A stretch of 64,000 bases of DNA from CAYUST01 sp964447535 (GCA_964447535.1 CAYUST010000001.1:95952-159951), one strand, 5' to 3'. Counted from the first letter of the stretch, positions 53,934 through 64,000 are shown. The notes: a model not told the origin generated them from the letters alone. A program made the numbers and translations.

Positions 53934-54991
53934 CATATTTTTTGCTTTTTTGCTTCTTGCTGAGTATACTTATACAAGTCCAAACTTTACTTGTGCGAGA
54001 TACTATGGGAGAGCAGTATGTAGATAATCTCAAATTCCCCCAACTTGAAAAACAACCTGTCAAGGATGCTTTGGTGCAAAAGGAAATAATTACTGCACAA
54101 CAAAAAGAGAAGGCTCTCTATCAAGATGTCTTGAAAAAACTTTCTCCTACCCAAATAGCAGGGCTCATTGAAAAGAACTTCAAAGATACAAAGGGCGCAT
54201 TCAAGAACTACCAAGAAATTGAGAAATGATATGCGTATTATTTTCTGGTACAAACTGCCTTGGCAATGCTTGGATATGATTGTGCTATAGATGGCTACGA
54301 TTGACCCAACATGAGAATGTGCGTACGTCAATTTGAGATTGATCAAAAGCTTCCTGTAGATAAGGGATTTGCTGGTCCCCAAGTGTTGAGTGGTCTGGTA
54401 CGTTGCCTCACTACGCCTCATGAGCAGATGACGCCCATTGAGACACAATCACCAAGAGAAGTTGTGTCACAAAAGATTCCTCAACCACCTGCTTTGGATA
54501 CAGCTGAAATCAAGTCATCACTTCCTTCTGCAGTGGAGTATAAGGCACTCAAGGATAATATGTCAGCTAGGCAACGCGCATGTTTTGTATACTTGCATGA
54601 AGTGTTGTGATTCACTCCCATAGTAACTGCTTGAATCCTGGGTAATATATATGCTGAATCGAAGTTTTCGACTACCGCACGTGGTGATAGGGGGAGGTCG
54701 CATGGGCTGTGCCAATGGCAAGGTCCCAGATGGACCAATCTCAAAAATTTTGCGCAACGCCTTGGCACCACTACTGATAACTATCAAACCCAACTTGCTT
54801 TTATCAAGCATGAATTAGCAACCTCACATAAAGAAGCTGCAAGAAACCTTGGTAAAGTCACAACCGTTGATGAGGCTACTCTTGTATTTTTACATGATTT
54901 TGAGAAAGCAAGCATCCCTCATACAAAGAGGAGAACAGATGCTGCACATGTAGCATATCAACAACAAAAAGAGCAAGTGAACGTTGGATAG
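53852..54991 (+). CDS. Peptidoglycan hydrolase with PG-binding-like and phage-lysozyme-like domains
   Basis: 379 residues from the upstream GTG; a start nearer the hydrophobic segment (about 53,930-54,005) is just as likely, so the N-terminus is uncertain. A hydrophobic segment (YFLLFCFLLSILIQVQ) is followed by a helical linker, a PG_binding_1-like stretch (VQTALAMLGYDCAIDGYDG, MRMCVRQFEIDQKLP) and a C-terminal domain resembling phage tail lysozyme: FTPIVTAGILGNIYAESKF, HGLCQWQGPRWTNLK, QLAFIKHEL. The Glu in YAESKF would be catalytic. TGA glycines at IDGYDG and AGILGN. A terminator follows. Confidence 0.78.
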
Positions 54992-55015
54992 AAAGTCAAT
55001 TTAGCCATCTTACCC

Positions 55016-55036
55016 AAGAGCGTCAGCTCTTTTTTT
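55016..55036 (+). terminator. Rho-independent terminator
   Basis: Stem AAGAGC / GCTCTT with loop GTCA, followed by seven T. Closes the unit at 49.6-55 kb. Confidence 0.8.
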
Positions 55037-55075
55037 GAAAAACAACAAGAGGAATCTTACTTTTGTAAGCAAGCG

Positions 55076-55681
55076 TTAGGCTGAGTCAGGCGATGCGTTG
55101 AAATTTTCAAGGAGGTTATTTTTGATAGTATTGGTACGTGCAATCTTTTGTTGTGCTTGAAGGAGGAGTTGATCAAATGGTGTAATAAAAAGTGAGTTCT
55201 CATGATGTCCCAGAGAGAGCATTTCTTTGTACCAGGAGGGTTGCAAGAAGGCATGTGGTCCGCGTTTGTAGATCGCTGATGACTCTTTTTCTGCAACTAT
55301 TCTGGTGAGCTCGCTTGCACAGAGTTCGCTTTCATATGCAGTGCCTTGCATATGCTTGGGATCTTGGAGATCTTTTTCGTAGACTGCGAAGAAAAGGGTA
55401 TAGAGTCAGCTTTCGGTGTCTGCATGAGATTCTTCACACAAACTACTGATGACATTGTGAGCAGCATCTGGATAGTGCGTTTGTGCATAGTTGATGATAT
55501 AGGCAAGCGCTTCCATTTTCCAAACGTCTGCGGTATAGAAGGTGTCATCTTGATCTTTGACGGTTGCGAACAGTCCCAACTGTTGCCCAAATTCCAAAAA
55601 GAGGGCAGTCTGTGGTCCATACTGTTTGACGATCGCTTCAGCTGAAGCGTTTAGAGTAGTGGTGGTTTCGGGGTTGGTCAT
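55076..55681 (-). CDS. Hypothetical protein (201 aa)
   Basis: Starts MTNPETTTTLNASAEAIVKQ, then LFLEFGQQLGLF and ALAYIINYAQTHYPDAAHN; one Gly (after HADTES) is TGA. No membrane segment and no domain recognised. It is the last gene of a four-gene operon with the giant protein upstream (25-base gap). Confidence 0.68.
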
Positions 55682-55705
55682 GTGAGGAGAAGTAATGCTA
55701 TAAAA

Positions 55706-58700
55706 CTAGTATAATCAATCCATCTCAGGAGTATATTTTTGTATAGTTTTACCTATCTTTTGACTTGCCATTGTGCTTGAATATGACCAAAGGAGTTTGA
55801 CATGTTCAAGACGATTTGGGTTGAGTACAGCAATGATTGCTTCCAATTGTGCTATATCTTCTTGGGTTGGATTATTTACTAGACGCATGAGTGTTTCATC
55901 TACTATCTTATAACTCTCTTGGAACTGTAATTTAAATAGTTTATCGCTAATGATTTCTCTCAGTTTTTCACGTCTGATCGGTGATGCTGTTTCAAGTTGC
56001 TCCAATAGTCATGGGGTCATGTTTTGGAGTTCTGCATACGCTTTGCGTTGGGTAGCCCACATCAACATGCTTTTGCCAAATGATTCGAGCTTATGAGTGA
56101 AACTATCTATCAAAACGGTTTCTGTACTCAAGTGACTCAAGCTAAGATACCCTTGTGGATCTGGGTGTGCTACTACATGTGCCAGATGCCCTCCATGATA
56201 GAGTATCCCTATTACTTCACCTGTAAGCGTAAGTGTTGTTGCTAATTTCTCATGGAGTGTTCCTTTGGTGAAGAAAATTTCACGTATTTTTCCACTAGCA
56301 TGCATGAGGGCATGCACGAGATGCTCTCCATGACGGATCATTGCTTCTTGTCTTGCAACAGCTCGTAGTGCACTCACTTTTCATTTGAAGAGAGATTGTT
56401 TGGTTTGGGTGACTTCTTGATGCCAATCATCAAGCGCATGTTGAATTGCAACGACATCATCTTTTTGGATTGCTTGATCAAGTTCTTTGATATCCTGATT
56501 AACCTCTGCTACATACGCTTGTACTTCTTCTATCTCTTGAGGAGTGGGAGTTTCACTGATGAATGTGGTTTGATCTGGTGTTTTGGGAGTTGTTTGTTGT
56601 GTCTGCTGTTTTTCAACATTTACTTTCTCAATTTCATCTAACGCATGGAAGGTAAGCCCCAAGAATTTTTTGAGATTCTTTTGATTTTGGGACATATAGA
56701 GAATTGCAACCTGGGATCAAGGTATGAAGGCAAGAGGTGGAATTCGTGTAGCGATACCTGTGATACCAAGTTTACTCATATTTTTCCAGAATTCTTGAAA
56801 GTTCTGTCTCGAGCGAATACCTTCAGGAGAGTTTTGTTTCCGTACTTCACTGGCGTAGTCTTGACGAATGATGTTGAGCTGTTGTTTAATATTGGTGACG
56901 AGTGTCTTGTTTTCTACCAGAGCTTTTTGCCATTTTTGTTTGATGTAACTTTCCGTTTTTTGTTCTTGACCTGGGGTGAGTTCGGTTATATTTTCATGAG
57001 TTCCAAGATCAATTATTTTGGCTTGTCCATGGTCAGTGAAATTAATCTTATTACCAGAAATCTTGAGTCCTTGGACGCCTCAACTGATGAGCATACAGGT
57101 GAGTACGGTGACTTTGGCTCCGTGAAGTGAGTAGATCTCACTCAGTTTTGTATCTCATCGTGCTACATCATGTACTCACGTAAGTCATTGACTGATAAAC
57201 TCTTCGAGCGATTCTCACACAAAACCATCTTGCAGGATCTTTTTCATTTGTCCTGTCTGGAGCACGTTGATAATCCAATTGGACATCACCGACTTGGGGA
57301 GATAGCCGAAAAGTTCATTGACGATAGGTCCTCAGACTTGTTCACTCGTATTGGTGATAAATGACTTTGCAACTCCTTTGATGAGACCTTTGATGATCGA
57401 TGCTCATGGCCCATATTCAGCTATATTTACCTGACCGTCAGGATCAAGTTTGAGGCCATAGTCTGCAACGAGTTCTTCCATCACATTACGTGCGGTGTTG
57501 TGTGCTTGGATCGTAGAGGTCATTTTGATGCCAATTTTGGCAGCTTCTTTGGTTCCTTTTTTCACGGTTTCGAGTGCTACTTTTCTCGTTTCTTTTTTGA
57601 CCATCTGCTTCACTATTTTTTTGCTTCCTTCGACTGCTGCTTTACGGCCGAGGCCAATCATACCGCCTGTGAGTCACAATTCTACCAAAAAGTTCACCGT
57701 GCTACTTGCTCCAGCTCACACATCATATCAGGTAATTTTCATCTGTGCGACTGCAGTTCTGGCTTGTTCGAGACTTGCAAAACTTTGGAAAAGTAATTGT
57801 TCGGTAGCGGAGAGTTGACCCCCAGCTTGTTGTTTTTTGGCAATCTGATAGATATCGATTAATTTGCCTACTTCCATGATGCCTGAGACAAAGGGAATTT
57901 GTCGTTCTCGCCCTGCTTGGAAGTTCTTCCAAGGGGTGCCTTGATCGCTATCTGGGAGTTGCATGATATGAGAAAAATATTGTTGTACCGCATCTAACTG
58001 ATGTTCTTGTTGTTGCATCGCATTGAGCTGGTGCATGAGGTTTCTTTGCTTCTCCGTGAGTACGGGACGAAACTTGAGCTCTTCACCAGATGCGTTCTGA
58101 TAGAGTGCGATGGCGTTGATGTCTTCGGGAGAGCAGTCAGCCTCAAATTGTTGTTGAACTGTATGAAGTTGTTTGGTCAGTTGCTCATAGGAGACGCGTT
58201 GTTTTTGTACTCGATCTTTGATACCAAATAGGGTGAGCTCACCATTCTTTTTGGTCATCAAGGTAAGCAAATAACGTTCTTTGAGTTGCTCTTTTTGTGA
58301 CGAAGTGAGACGGCTATCTGCGTCGGTAGTTTTACAAACGGTGACAAGTAATGTTTTCTTTTGTTCGTAGGTTCATCTGGTGAAGTTTCTATGTGACTCA
58401 AATATCCTGACTTGCGAATCCATCCACTTCCCAGATCCTACTTTCCCTTCTTGCAGTTCTTTGTAGGCAGTATCCGTCGCTATTTTCTTTTGCTCGAGAG
58501 TATTTTGGAGGTGGAGGAGATAGTTATTATATGTACTCAGCTCATGAAACAATTGCAACAAGGCTCTGTCTTGAGGACTTCACTGCATGACCACGCTTGT
58601 TTCTTTCGCTACTCCCACGCGCTTCTTAGCTTCGAGATACGCAAGTGTCAGTGCCTGACAAAAACTTTCTTCGAGGAGAGAATTGATGCCTTGATTGAGC

Positions 58701-58828
58701 TCATAACTGAGTTGATCACGATTATTTTTGTTTTCAAAAAATTTATTTGCAACTGCTTTTTGCAACTCTTGCAGATCGATCTGCCTATCTTTGTTCGTAT
58801 TGAGTTGGTCGAGGAGTTGCTCTGGCAT
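55706..58828 (-). CDS. Giant protein of unknown function (1,040 aa)
   Basis: One frame of 1,041 codons from ATG 58828 to TAG 55706-55708, with about 20 TGA glycines. It starts MPEQLLDQLNTNKDRQIDLQ, where NTNKDRQIDLQEL is an EF-hand-like loop. Long helical coiled-coil stretches follow. A middle part (residues about 370-530) is rich in Gly, Ala, Ser and Lys with weakly hydrophobic segments (STVNFLVELGLTGGMIGLG, ASIIKGLIKGVAKSFI) and an ESLEEFISQG motif, reminiscent of very large phage-type virion or polyvalent proteins, which is only a resemblance. No known domain. Read with the standard code it would appear as seven separate fragments. Confidence 0.75.
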
Positions 58829-58831
58829 CTG

Positions 58832-59116
58832 TTAGTCGAGATGTGCAAGTAAATCCTCGGCTTCTACCGCATCTTGTTGTTGGAGTTGTTTTTCTTGTGC
58901 TCTGAGTGTTTCCAATTGATGCAGATTGCTTTGGAGCACGCTTTGTTGTTGTTTATTATTTACGGTGCGAATACCATTTGCCAAGAAAGTGATTATCTGA
59001 TTTTCTGTTTCTTCGGTACATGCATCACTTGCGAGCAATGCTAAAAAACCTTCAGCTAAGTTTCGACTTGGTTGGAGTTGTTGCAAAGTAGTGATAAGCA
59101 ATTCTCTTTTGGACAT
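58832..59116 (-). CDS. Hypothetical protein (94 aa)
   Basis: 94 residues, all helical and soluble, rich in Leu and Gln (LQQLQPSRNLAEGFLALLAS, LHQLETLRAQEKQLQQQDAV). It ends with TAA 3 bases before the ATG of the giant gene, so the two are coupled. No family recognised. Confidence 0.65.
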   Translation of the reverse strand: MSKRELLITTLQQLQPSRNLAEGFLALLASDACTEETENQIITFLANGIRTVNNKQQQSVLQSNLHQLETLRAQEKQLQQQDAVEAEDLLAHLD

Positions 59117-59139
59117 TCCCCACGGTACAAATAAAATAA

Positions 59140-60411
59140 CTACTTATTCATTGTCTCACTCATGGCCTCAACTTTGAACATCATGGCTTGCATGTTTTCT
59201 ACTACCCCTTGAACTCGTTCTTGAAGTTGTGGATTAACATAGCCGAAGTAGGTGATGAGTGAAATTGCTCAGACCAGAGCTCCATTCCTCATTGCAGTTT
59301 GGAGTTGTTTTACTTTTTTTGGATTATCTGATTTTTGCGCCAACCGATATTCTCCTGCGACGAACCAGGATTGGTAGAGTATGGCTGTCACGGTAAATAT
59401 ATTTGCTACCACAAATACGATGTCTAGAATATCATGTGTTTGTTGTGCAAGCTGTTGAGTTCATTCGGTAAGTTTCCACATGACATCAGACCTGTTGTGC
59501 AATTGGAGGAGAAACGCTTCCATATCTTGCACTACTTTGTTGGTATTTTCCAACGTAGGTTCCATTTTTTTAGCTTCTGCCATCAGCTCTGAGAGACGTC
59601 CATCATACCACCGATCTAGACCTTTAGCGATCAGGGAATTGTTGAGATATTGGTCTGCCTCTTGCAGATAATTTTGATATTTGGTGATAATTTCTTGATA
59701 GTTTTCAGAAGTGATTTGTACTTCGGTACCAAACTTTTCACTCATTGCTTTGACTTCACCCGCTTGTTTTTCGAGCGTACTAGATAATTTGCCTGCGAGT
59801 GAAATGAACGTGTGCAAAAGATCACTCTTGGCAGTATCCAATGTTTGGAGGATAAAGAAAATTTGTATAGAAATAGCCACGTACATTGCTCTCATGCGTT
59901 CTTTTCTATGCTTAATCCAATCTACCAGATCCATCGTCCACCCCTTGAATCCACCGCAGAAACCTGCCTCGAGACACAACCTAAGTAGTTCATTTTTCTT
60001 GGGATGACCTGCAAAGACGCGCTCGAGAATACGAGACTTCTGAACGAGTTGTGAGTTACTTAGTTTACCCAGTTCACCTTCAACAATATGTGCTTGATGA
60101 ATCTGTTGCATCTGTACATCCGAGAGTTCGAGATGTGGATCTATGCCTTTTTCGAGAGCGAGTTGTTGGAGACGTTCTTTAACGGCTTGGTTTCCCTCGG
60201 GATGCTCTCGCAGTTGTGCATGTGAAAATGCATCTTCTTCGCTAAAGCCATAGCGAGAGTGCTTGCCAAAGTATGCAAGAGGAGCATCATCGCTAGGCGC
60301 TTCCTCGGCAAGCTCAAATATGAGATCTTTTTTCGTCTGTGCAGTATGTGTTTGCACCGCCCCCTCTAGAGGTGTTTGAGAAGCTTGTAGTGCGATTGGT
60401 TCTTTGGTCAT
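59140..60411 (-). CDS. Hypothetical membrane protein (423 aa)
   Basis: Starts MTKEPIALQASQTPLEGAVQ at ATG 60411 (an in-frame start 19 codons upstream exists but the extension is poor). A soluble acidic N-terminal half is followed by one segment AMYVAISIQIFFILQTLD, a long helical stretch, and two C-terminal membrane helices (DIVFVVANIFTVTAILYQSW and NGALVGAISLITYFGYV), with a TGA Gly. First gene of the four-gene operon 60.4-55.1 kb; no known domain. It is divergent from the desaturase gene. Confidence 0.7.
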
Positions 60412-60623
60412 GACGGAGGTGAGAATAAAGCAATACTCTATTGTACTCCAAGCCTCATTTTTTGCCAATAGAACCTCTCTCCTAAGCCTCTATGTATTGA
60501 CTTTTGAGTATTTGTAATCATAAGAATATGAACTTCAGTTCACATTACTTTTTAGAGTATTTTCCCTATAGTTCCTTAGTAGTTTCTCTGAAAAAATTAT
60601 ACTTTTTTGTTTCACTCATTCCC

Positions 60624-61658
60624 ATGCAAATAGATATAGATATTTTGAAACAGTTACCCAAAATTGCTAGCAAATATAGACTCCCCAGTACCAAAAAGGC
60701 AATTGTACAGATGATCACTTCCTACTTGCCGTATATTACCTTGTGGGTGAGTATGTACTATCTCGTCCAGTTTGGCCGATGGTGGGGATGGATTGTGGGT
60801 ATCATCAATGCATTCTTTTTGGTACGTATCTTCATTATCCAACATGATTGCGGTCATCAATCATTTTTTGCTTCCCATGCTGCCAATAATTGGATCGGCA
60901 AAATAAGCAGTATTTTGACCTTTATTCCGTATTCTTACCGAGCAGCGGGACATAATTTCCATCACAATCACTCCAATAAACTTCGAGAGTTTCGTGATAT
61001 TGGCGATCTCTATACCATGACGGTCGAAGAATTCAAACAAGCGAGTTGGAGAAAAAAACTTATGTATACGATATTTCGTAGTCCAATAGTGATGTTTGTC
61101 ATAGTGCCTGTTTGGTACATCTTACTCAATAATCGTTTCCCCCTAGCACGTAGTCCAGAAGGCAAGAAAGTCCATGCAGAACTCTGGATGGATAACGCAT
61201 TGACGGTAGTAGTGTATGGTGGCATTGCTTATTTCCTCTGAGTGCAGGCGTTGTTGTATGTGCAGTTACCTATTCTCGTATTATTTGGTATGATAGCCAT
61301 TTGGTTTTTCTATATCCAACATCAACAAGAATTTGGCTACAAAGCATGGACCGACAGACGAGAATACGTGCGTGCTGCAGTACAAGGTAGTACCTTCTAC
61401 GATCTCCCCAAGTGGCTTCACTGGTTGACAGGAAATATCGGTTATCATCATATACATCATCTCAATGCAGCGATCCCGAGCTACGAGTTAGCTCATTGTT
61501 ACCATGCCGAGCCGTTGCTTCAACAAGTCGCTAATAAACTTACGTTCACCCAAAGTCTACGCTGTATGCGAAATCATCTCTGGGATGAACAACAGCAGAG
61601 AATGATCTCTTTCACAGAGTATGTGCGTAGGTATAAGAGGAAAGAGAAAAAGACCTAA
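60624..61658 (+). CDS. Membrane fatty acid desaturase
   Basis: 344 residues with about four membrane helices. The three histidine boxes that hold the di-iron centre are present: IIQHDCGHQSFF, AAGHNFHHNHSNK and GYHHIHHLNAAIP. It introduces double bonds into acyl lipids with O2 and a reductant; the exact position is open. ATG 60624 chosen as the start after a non-matching upstream extension. One TGA (Gly, 61239-61241) between the two halves. Confidence 0.92.
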
Positions 61659-61743
61659 GAATTAAGATTTAAGACAAAAGTGCATTACGGTAGCGCACAA
61701 GTCTGGGAATAAAAGTATAGTCTTATATAACCAACAGAACGTT

Positions 61744-61783
61744 AGCAACCTCACGGGTCCCTATGGGAGTGAGGTTGCTTTTT
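61744..61783 (+). terminator. Strong rho-independent terminator
   Basis: 11-bp stem AGCAACCTCAC / GTGAGGTTGCT enclosing a smaller CCC/GGG hairpin, then five T. It may end the desaturase transcript or a short RNA starting after 61,659. Confidence 0.85.
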
Positions 61784-61854
61784 GTTGAATCGTGATGGCT
61801 GTCTTACGGAAGACCTGCGCTACCTAGAGTTTTTTGCTACTACTGAGTCTTCAT

Positions 61855-61880
61855 AAAAAGTTTATTTCATAAACTTTTTT
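61855..61880. terminator. AT-rich bidirectional terminator-like hairpin
   Basis: Perfect palindrome AAAAAGTTTAT-TTC-ATAAACTTTTTT. T- and A-runs on both sides let it work in both directions. The surrounding gap (61659-62028) holds no gene. Confidence 0.65.
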
Positions 61881-61981
61881 GATTGACTCAGCTGTACTTT
61901 AGTGCTTTTTGGATCATGCCAAAAAGGAGGCCACCCCGGCAGGGGAGGAAAAATGCTTTCATATATAAAAAAATGTTCTCC

Positions 61982-62023
61982 TGGATTCTTCAGCCACTCA
62001 CGTTGTTCGGGGTTCAGAATGAC
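61982..62023 (-). repeat. Dispersed intergenic repeat, further copy
   Basis: TGGATTCTTC...GTTCAGAATGAC, the same inverted form as 46501-46540. It lies just beyond the 3' end of the helicase gene. Confidence 0.65.
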
Positions 62024-62028
62024 AGATG

Positions 62029-63318
62029 TTATCTTCCACGAGCTGCTCTTCTAGGAGCAGTAGTGTTTCTTCATGCAGCTGAGCCAGGTCTTCACGAGCG
62101 GCCTTGATTGAGTTGAGGCATTCTACCACTGTTGGGATTAGGTCTTCCTTTACCGAACTTATCGGTAGATTTGTCGAGACGAATTGCCGTGTAGGCATCT
62201 TTGAGGTCTACTACGGGCTCATGTTCTGATTTTTCTACTTTGGTCTTGTGCATTTTTTCTATAGCAGATAAAAATACTTTTTCTTCATCGGAGACAAACA
62301 TAATTGCTTTGCCACTCGCTCCCGCTCTACCGGTTCTCCCGATTCTATGGATATAACTTTCTGACTCTTTGGGGACGTCAAAGTTGATGACTAATCCTAC
62401 GTTTTCCATATTGAGGCCTCTCGCTGAAACGTCAGTTGTGACCAATACTTTGAGAGCATTTTCTTTGAAACTTTTGAGGGTGCTGTTTCTTTTGTTCTGG
62501 GGCATATTGCCATTGAGCATACCTGCTTTGTATCATGCTTTTTCAATAATTTGCAAGAGCGTTTTGGTATTTCTTTTGGTCTGGGTGAAGATGACAATTT
62601 TGTCATTGGGATGTGTTTTGATCAAGTTGAGGAGATTGAGGATTTTGTCCTGATGCGGAATATGCATATGCGTGTGATCTATTTTATCAACCGTAGTTTC
62701 TTCACCGATCTTGATAAATTCATAGGACGAGACATGTGCATCAATCACTTTTTTGATCTCTGGACTGATCGTTGCGCTAAAGGTGTGCGTCTGTTTGATC
62801 TGCGGCATCAGTGCTCGAATCTTTTCGATATCACGAATGAATCCCATATCGAGCATTCTATCAACCTCATCGAGAATGAGTGTACGCACGTCCCAGATGT
62901 TGACGACTCTTTGATTGAGAAAATCGAGCAATCTTCCTGGTGTTGCGACGATGATGCTCGGTCCAGTCAACAGATTTTTTTTCTGGACGTTGGGACTTGC
63001 TCCCCCATAGAGGCAGACAAATTTCACTTTGTAGTATTTTCAAATTTGGGCAATTTCTTCACCAATTTGGTTGACGAGTTCTCTCGTAGGAGCCAAGATA
63101 AGTGCCTGCACTCACTTCTTGCTCGTATCAATGTTTTGCAATAAAGGGATCACAAACGCTGCTGTTTTCCCCGTCCCTGTCTGGGACTGCCCAACAATAT
63201 TTTTGCCTGCTAAAGCAAGCTTGATCACGTGCGTTTGAATATCAGTCGCTGACTCATATTTCATTTCGGTAAGTCCTTTGAGAATACCAGGTTGGAGATT
63301 AAATTCTTTGAATAACAT
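62029..63318 (-). CDS. DEAD-box RNA helicase
   Basis: 429 residues. Q motif region ATDIQTHVIKLAL, Walker A AQSQTGTGKTAAFV-like GQSQTGTGKT, PTREL in LILAPTREL, TPGR, DEVD in place of DEAD (LILDEVDRMLD), SAT, and HRIGRTGRAG. The C-terminal tail is Arg/Gly-rich (GRPGSAAGRNTTAPRRAARG). It unwinds RNA duplexes in ribosome assembly or mRNA decay. Two TGA codons encode Gly in the core (after TSKK and EKA), and more in the tail, so under the standard code only short pieces would remain. Confidence 0.95.
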
Positions 63319-63474
63319 AGGGACAAATTAATTAAAAACGAGTTTATACCTATTATGTCCGTTAATACAACCTACAGAGTGAAAGTTGTTGTTTGTGTGT
63401 CCCTCACCAAAGGTAAGGGATAGTTCTTACTTCTAAAAAAATATCTCTAACGAGATTTTTTTAGAGGGCGAACT

Positions 63475-63500
63475 AAAAAAGCGCAACGAATTCGTTGCGC
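63475..63500 (-). terminator. Terminator of the lipoprotein gene
   Basis: Perfect 20-bp palindrome GCGCAACGAATTCGTTGCGC (63481-63500) with an A-run before it on the plus strand, that is a T-run on the minus strand. An AT-rich hairpin at 63436-63462 lies beyond it. Confidence 0.8.
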
Positions 63501-63530
63501 TTCCTGTTTGGGTTGGGGCCCCGGTGTTAG

Positions 63531-63944
63531 CTATTCAAGCTTGATCACCGAGGCTTCTTTCTTTTCAGCTTCAGCTTTTTGTATGGCTGCATTGGCCAGT
63601 TCCTCGCTCGCAAGGAGTAGTGTAGACAAAGCTTCACCAGTAACTTCCTTTATTGAGGGAAGTAAGGTGATTCCACCAGGCTCGAGATTCAGGCTCCTGC
63701 TGTGTCTTTTGAAGCCTCCCTTTTCAGGAAGTTGGCTCCGCAACATAACAAGCCCGTTAACATGCTCAAAGCGAGTTGCTTTGCCATCGTCAATGACACC
63801 TACTGTCCACTCCTGAGGCTTGTTTCTGAGTGTTTCAACAACGTTTTTAACGTCGTTGACGTCAGACACCGATGACTCGCAAGCTGTAAACAATAAACTT
63901 ACCAGGGCAATGCCCAACATCATAAAAACTTTTTTCATTTTCAT
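63531..63944 (-). CDS. Lipoprotein (137 aa)
   Basis: Signal peptide with lipobox LFTAC at about residues 18-22, then SSVSDVNDVKNVVETLRNK and a soluble part with LEPGGITLLPSIKEV and an Ala/Glu-rich end. No domain recognised. It has no TGA codon among about nine glycines. Its first codons (Met-Lys-Met-Lys-Lys) match those of the M50-like gene. Confidence 0.7.
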   Translation of the reverse strand: MKMKKVFMMLGIALVSLLFTACESSVSDVNDVKNVVETLRNKPQEWTVGVIDDGKATRFEHVNGLVMLRSQLPEKGGFKRHSRSLNLEPGGITLLPSIKEVTGEALSTLLLASEELANAAIQKAEAEKKEASVIKLE

Positions 63945-64000
63945 TTGTTCGGAATTTCTAAAAACAAAAGAAACTGGATATAATAGGATATTTACACCTA

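Noticed and set aside
1..64000. Widespread frame-broken genes read as pseudogenes
   Set aside because: All breaks are TGA at conserved Gly positions, in many unrelated families, with no TAA/TAG or frameshift; recoding explains them all.
1..64000. UGA as Trp or selenocysteine
   Set aside because: The positions are conserved glycines (P-loops, GGQ loop, DPG), TGG is used for Trp, and no SECIS-like pattern or Sec machinery is needed.
1..64000. CRISPR array, rRNA genes, other tRNAs
   Set aside because: No regularly spaced direct repeats, no rRNA-like stretch, and only one convincing tRNA cloverleaf were seen by eye.

Overview
The window comes from a bacterium that reads UGA as glycine (genetic code 25, known from Absconditabacteria/SR1 and Gracilibacteria of the Candidate Phyla Radiation). 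Almost every conserved gene is cut by in-frame TGA codons if the standard code is used, and those TGAs fall on invariant glycines: the DPG motif of RuvC, the P-loops of MurF and ABC-F, the SGGxGGQ loop of ArfB, and the RLGG motif of DnaK. TGG is still used for tryptophan. All coordinates below are for genes read with TGA = Gly and only TAA/TAG as stops. Which of the two lineages this is cannot be decided from the window alone.

Layout. 1-3.8 kb (+): a TPM-domain protein, an unknown protein, LemA, a DUF1653 protein, endonuclease IV and RuvC, closed by a strong terminator. 4.0-6.4 kb (-): a calcium-type P-type ATPase. 6.5-18 kb (+): a long run of genes holding a remarkable leucyl-tRNA synthetase that carries an inserted Nudix domain and an inserted P-loop kinase domain, then a stomatin-like protein, a MurF-like ligase, a DUF192 lipoprotein, a cytidylate-kinase-like protein, a large anchored protein, DUF167, a MoxR ATPase and an ABC-F ATPase. 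18-19.7 kb (+): a small membrane protein and a CoaB-like/class II aldolase-like fusion. 19.7-21.4 kb (-): ArfB and a putative metallopeptidase. 21.5-24.9 kb (+): LepA and an FAD amine oxidase. 24.9-30.7 kb (-): a small protein, MurB, an M50-like membrane peptidase, tRNA-Arg(CCU), a PAP2 phosphatase, endonuclease III, an HTTM-type membrane protein and a small membrane protein.

30.8-39.2 kb: a phospholipase D-like protein with a degenerate HicB-like piece behind it, a large SPFH protein (-), MutY (+), a candidate structured RNA with its own promoter and terminator, a kinase-fold protein (-), a small pilin-like membrane protein, TsaB, a 100-N scaffold gap and a glycosyltransferase (-). 39.2-47.4 kb: a MITE-like element, a 1,915-residue protein of unknown function (+), an MscS channel and a CYTH-like protein (-). 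47.5-55 kb (+): DnaK behind a CIRCE-like operator, two TrbC/VirB2-like membrane proteins, a lipoprotein, GatA, two small PH-like membrane proteins and a peptidoglycan hydrolase with a phage-lysozyme-like domain. 55-60.4 kb (-): a four-gene operon of unrecognised proteins including one of 1,040 residues. 60.6-64 kb: a fatty acid desaturase (+), a DEAD-box helicase (-) and a lipoprotein (-).

The housekeeping genes fit a small parasitic or episymbiotic cell that keeps translation (LeuRS, GatA, LepA, ArfB, TsaB), cell wall synthesis (MurB, MurF) and base-excision repair (Nfo, Nth, MutY). The accessory part (giant proteins, pilin-like membrane proteins, a wall hydrolase, several lipoproteins) would fit contact with a host or prey cell; that is inference. 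The strongest candidates for new biology are the three-domain LeuRS, the two giant-protein loci and the structured-RNA candidate.
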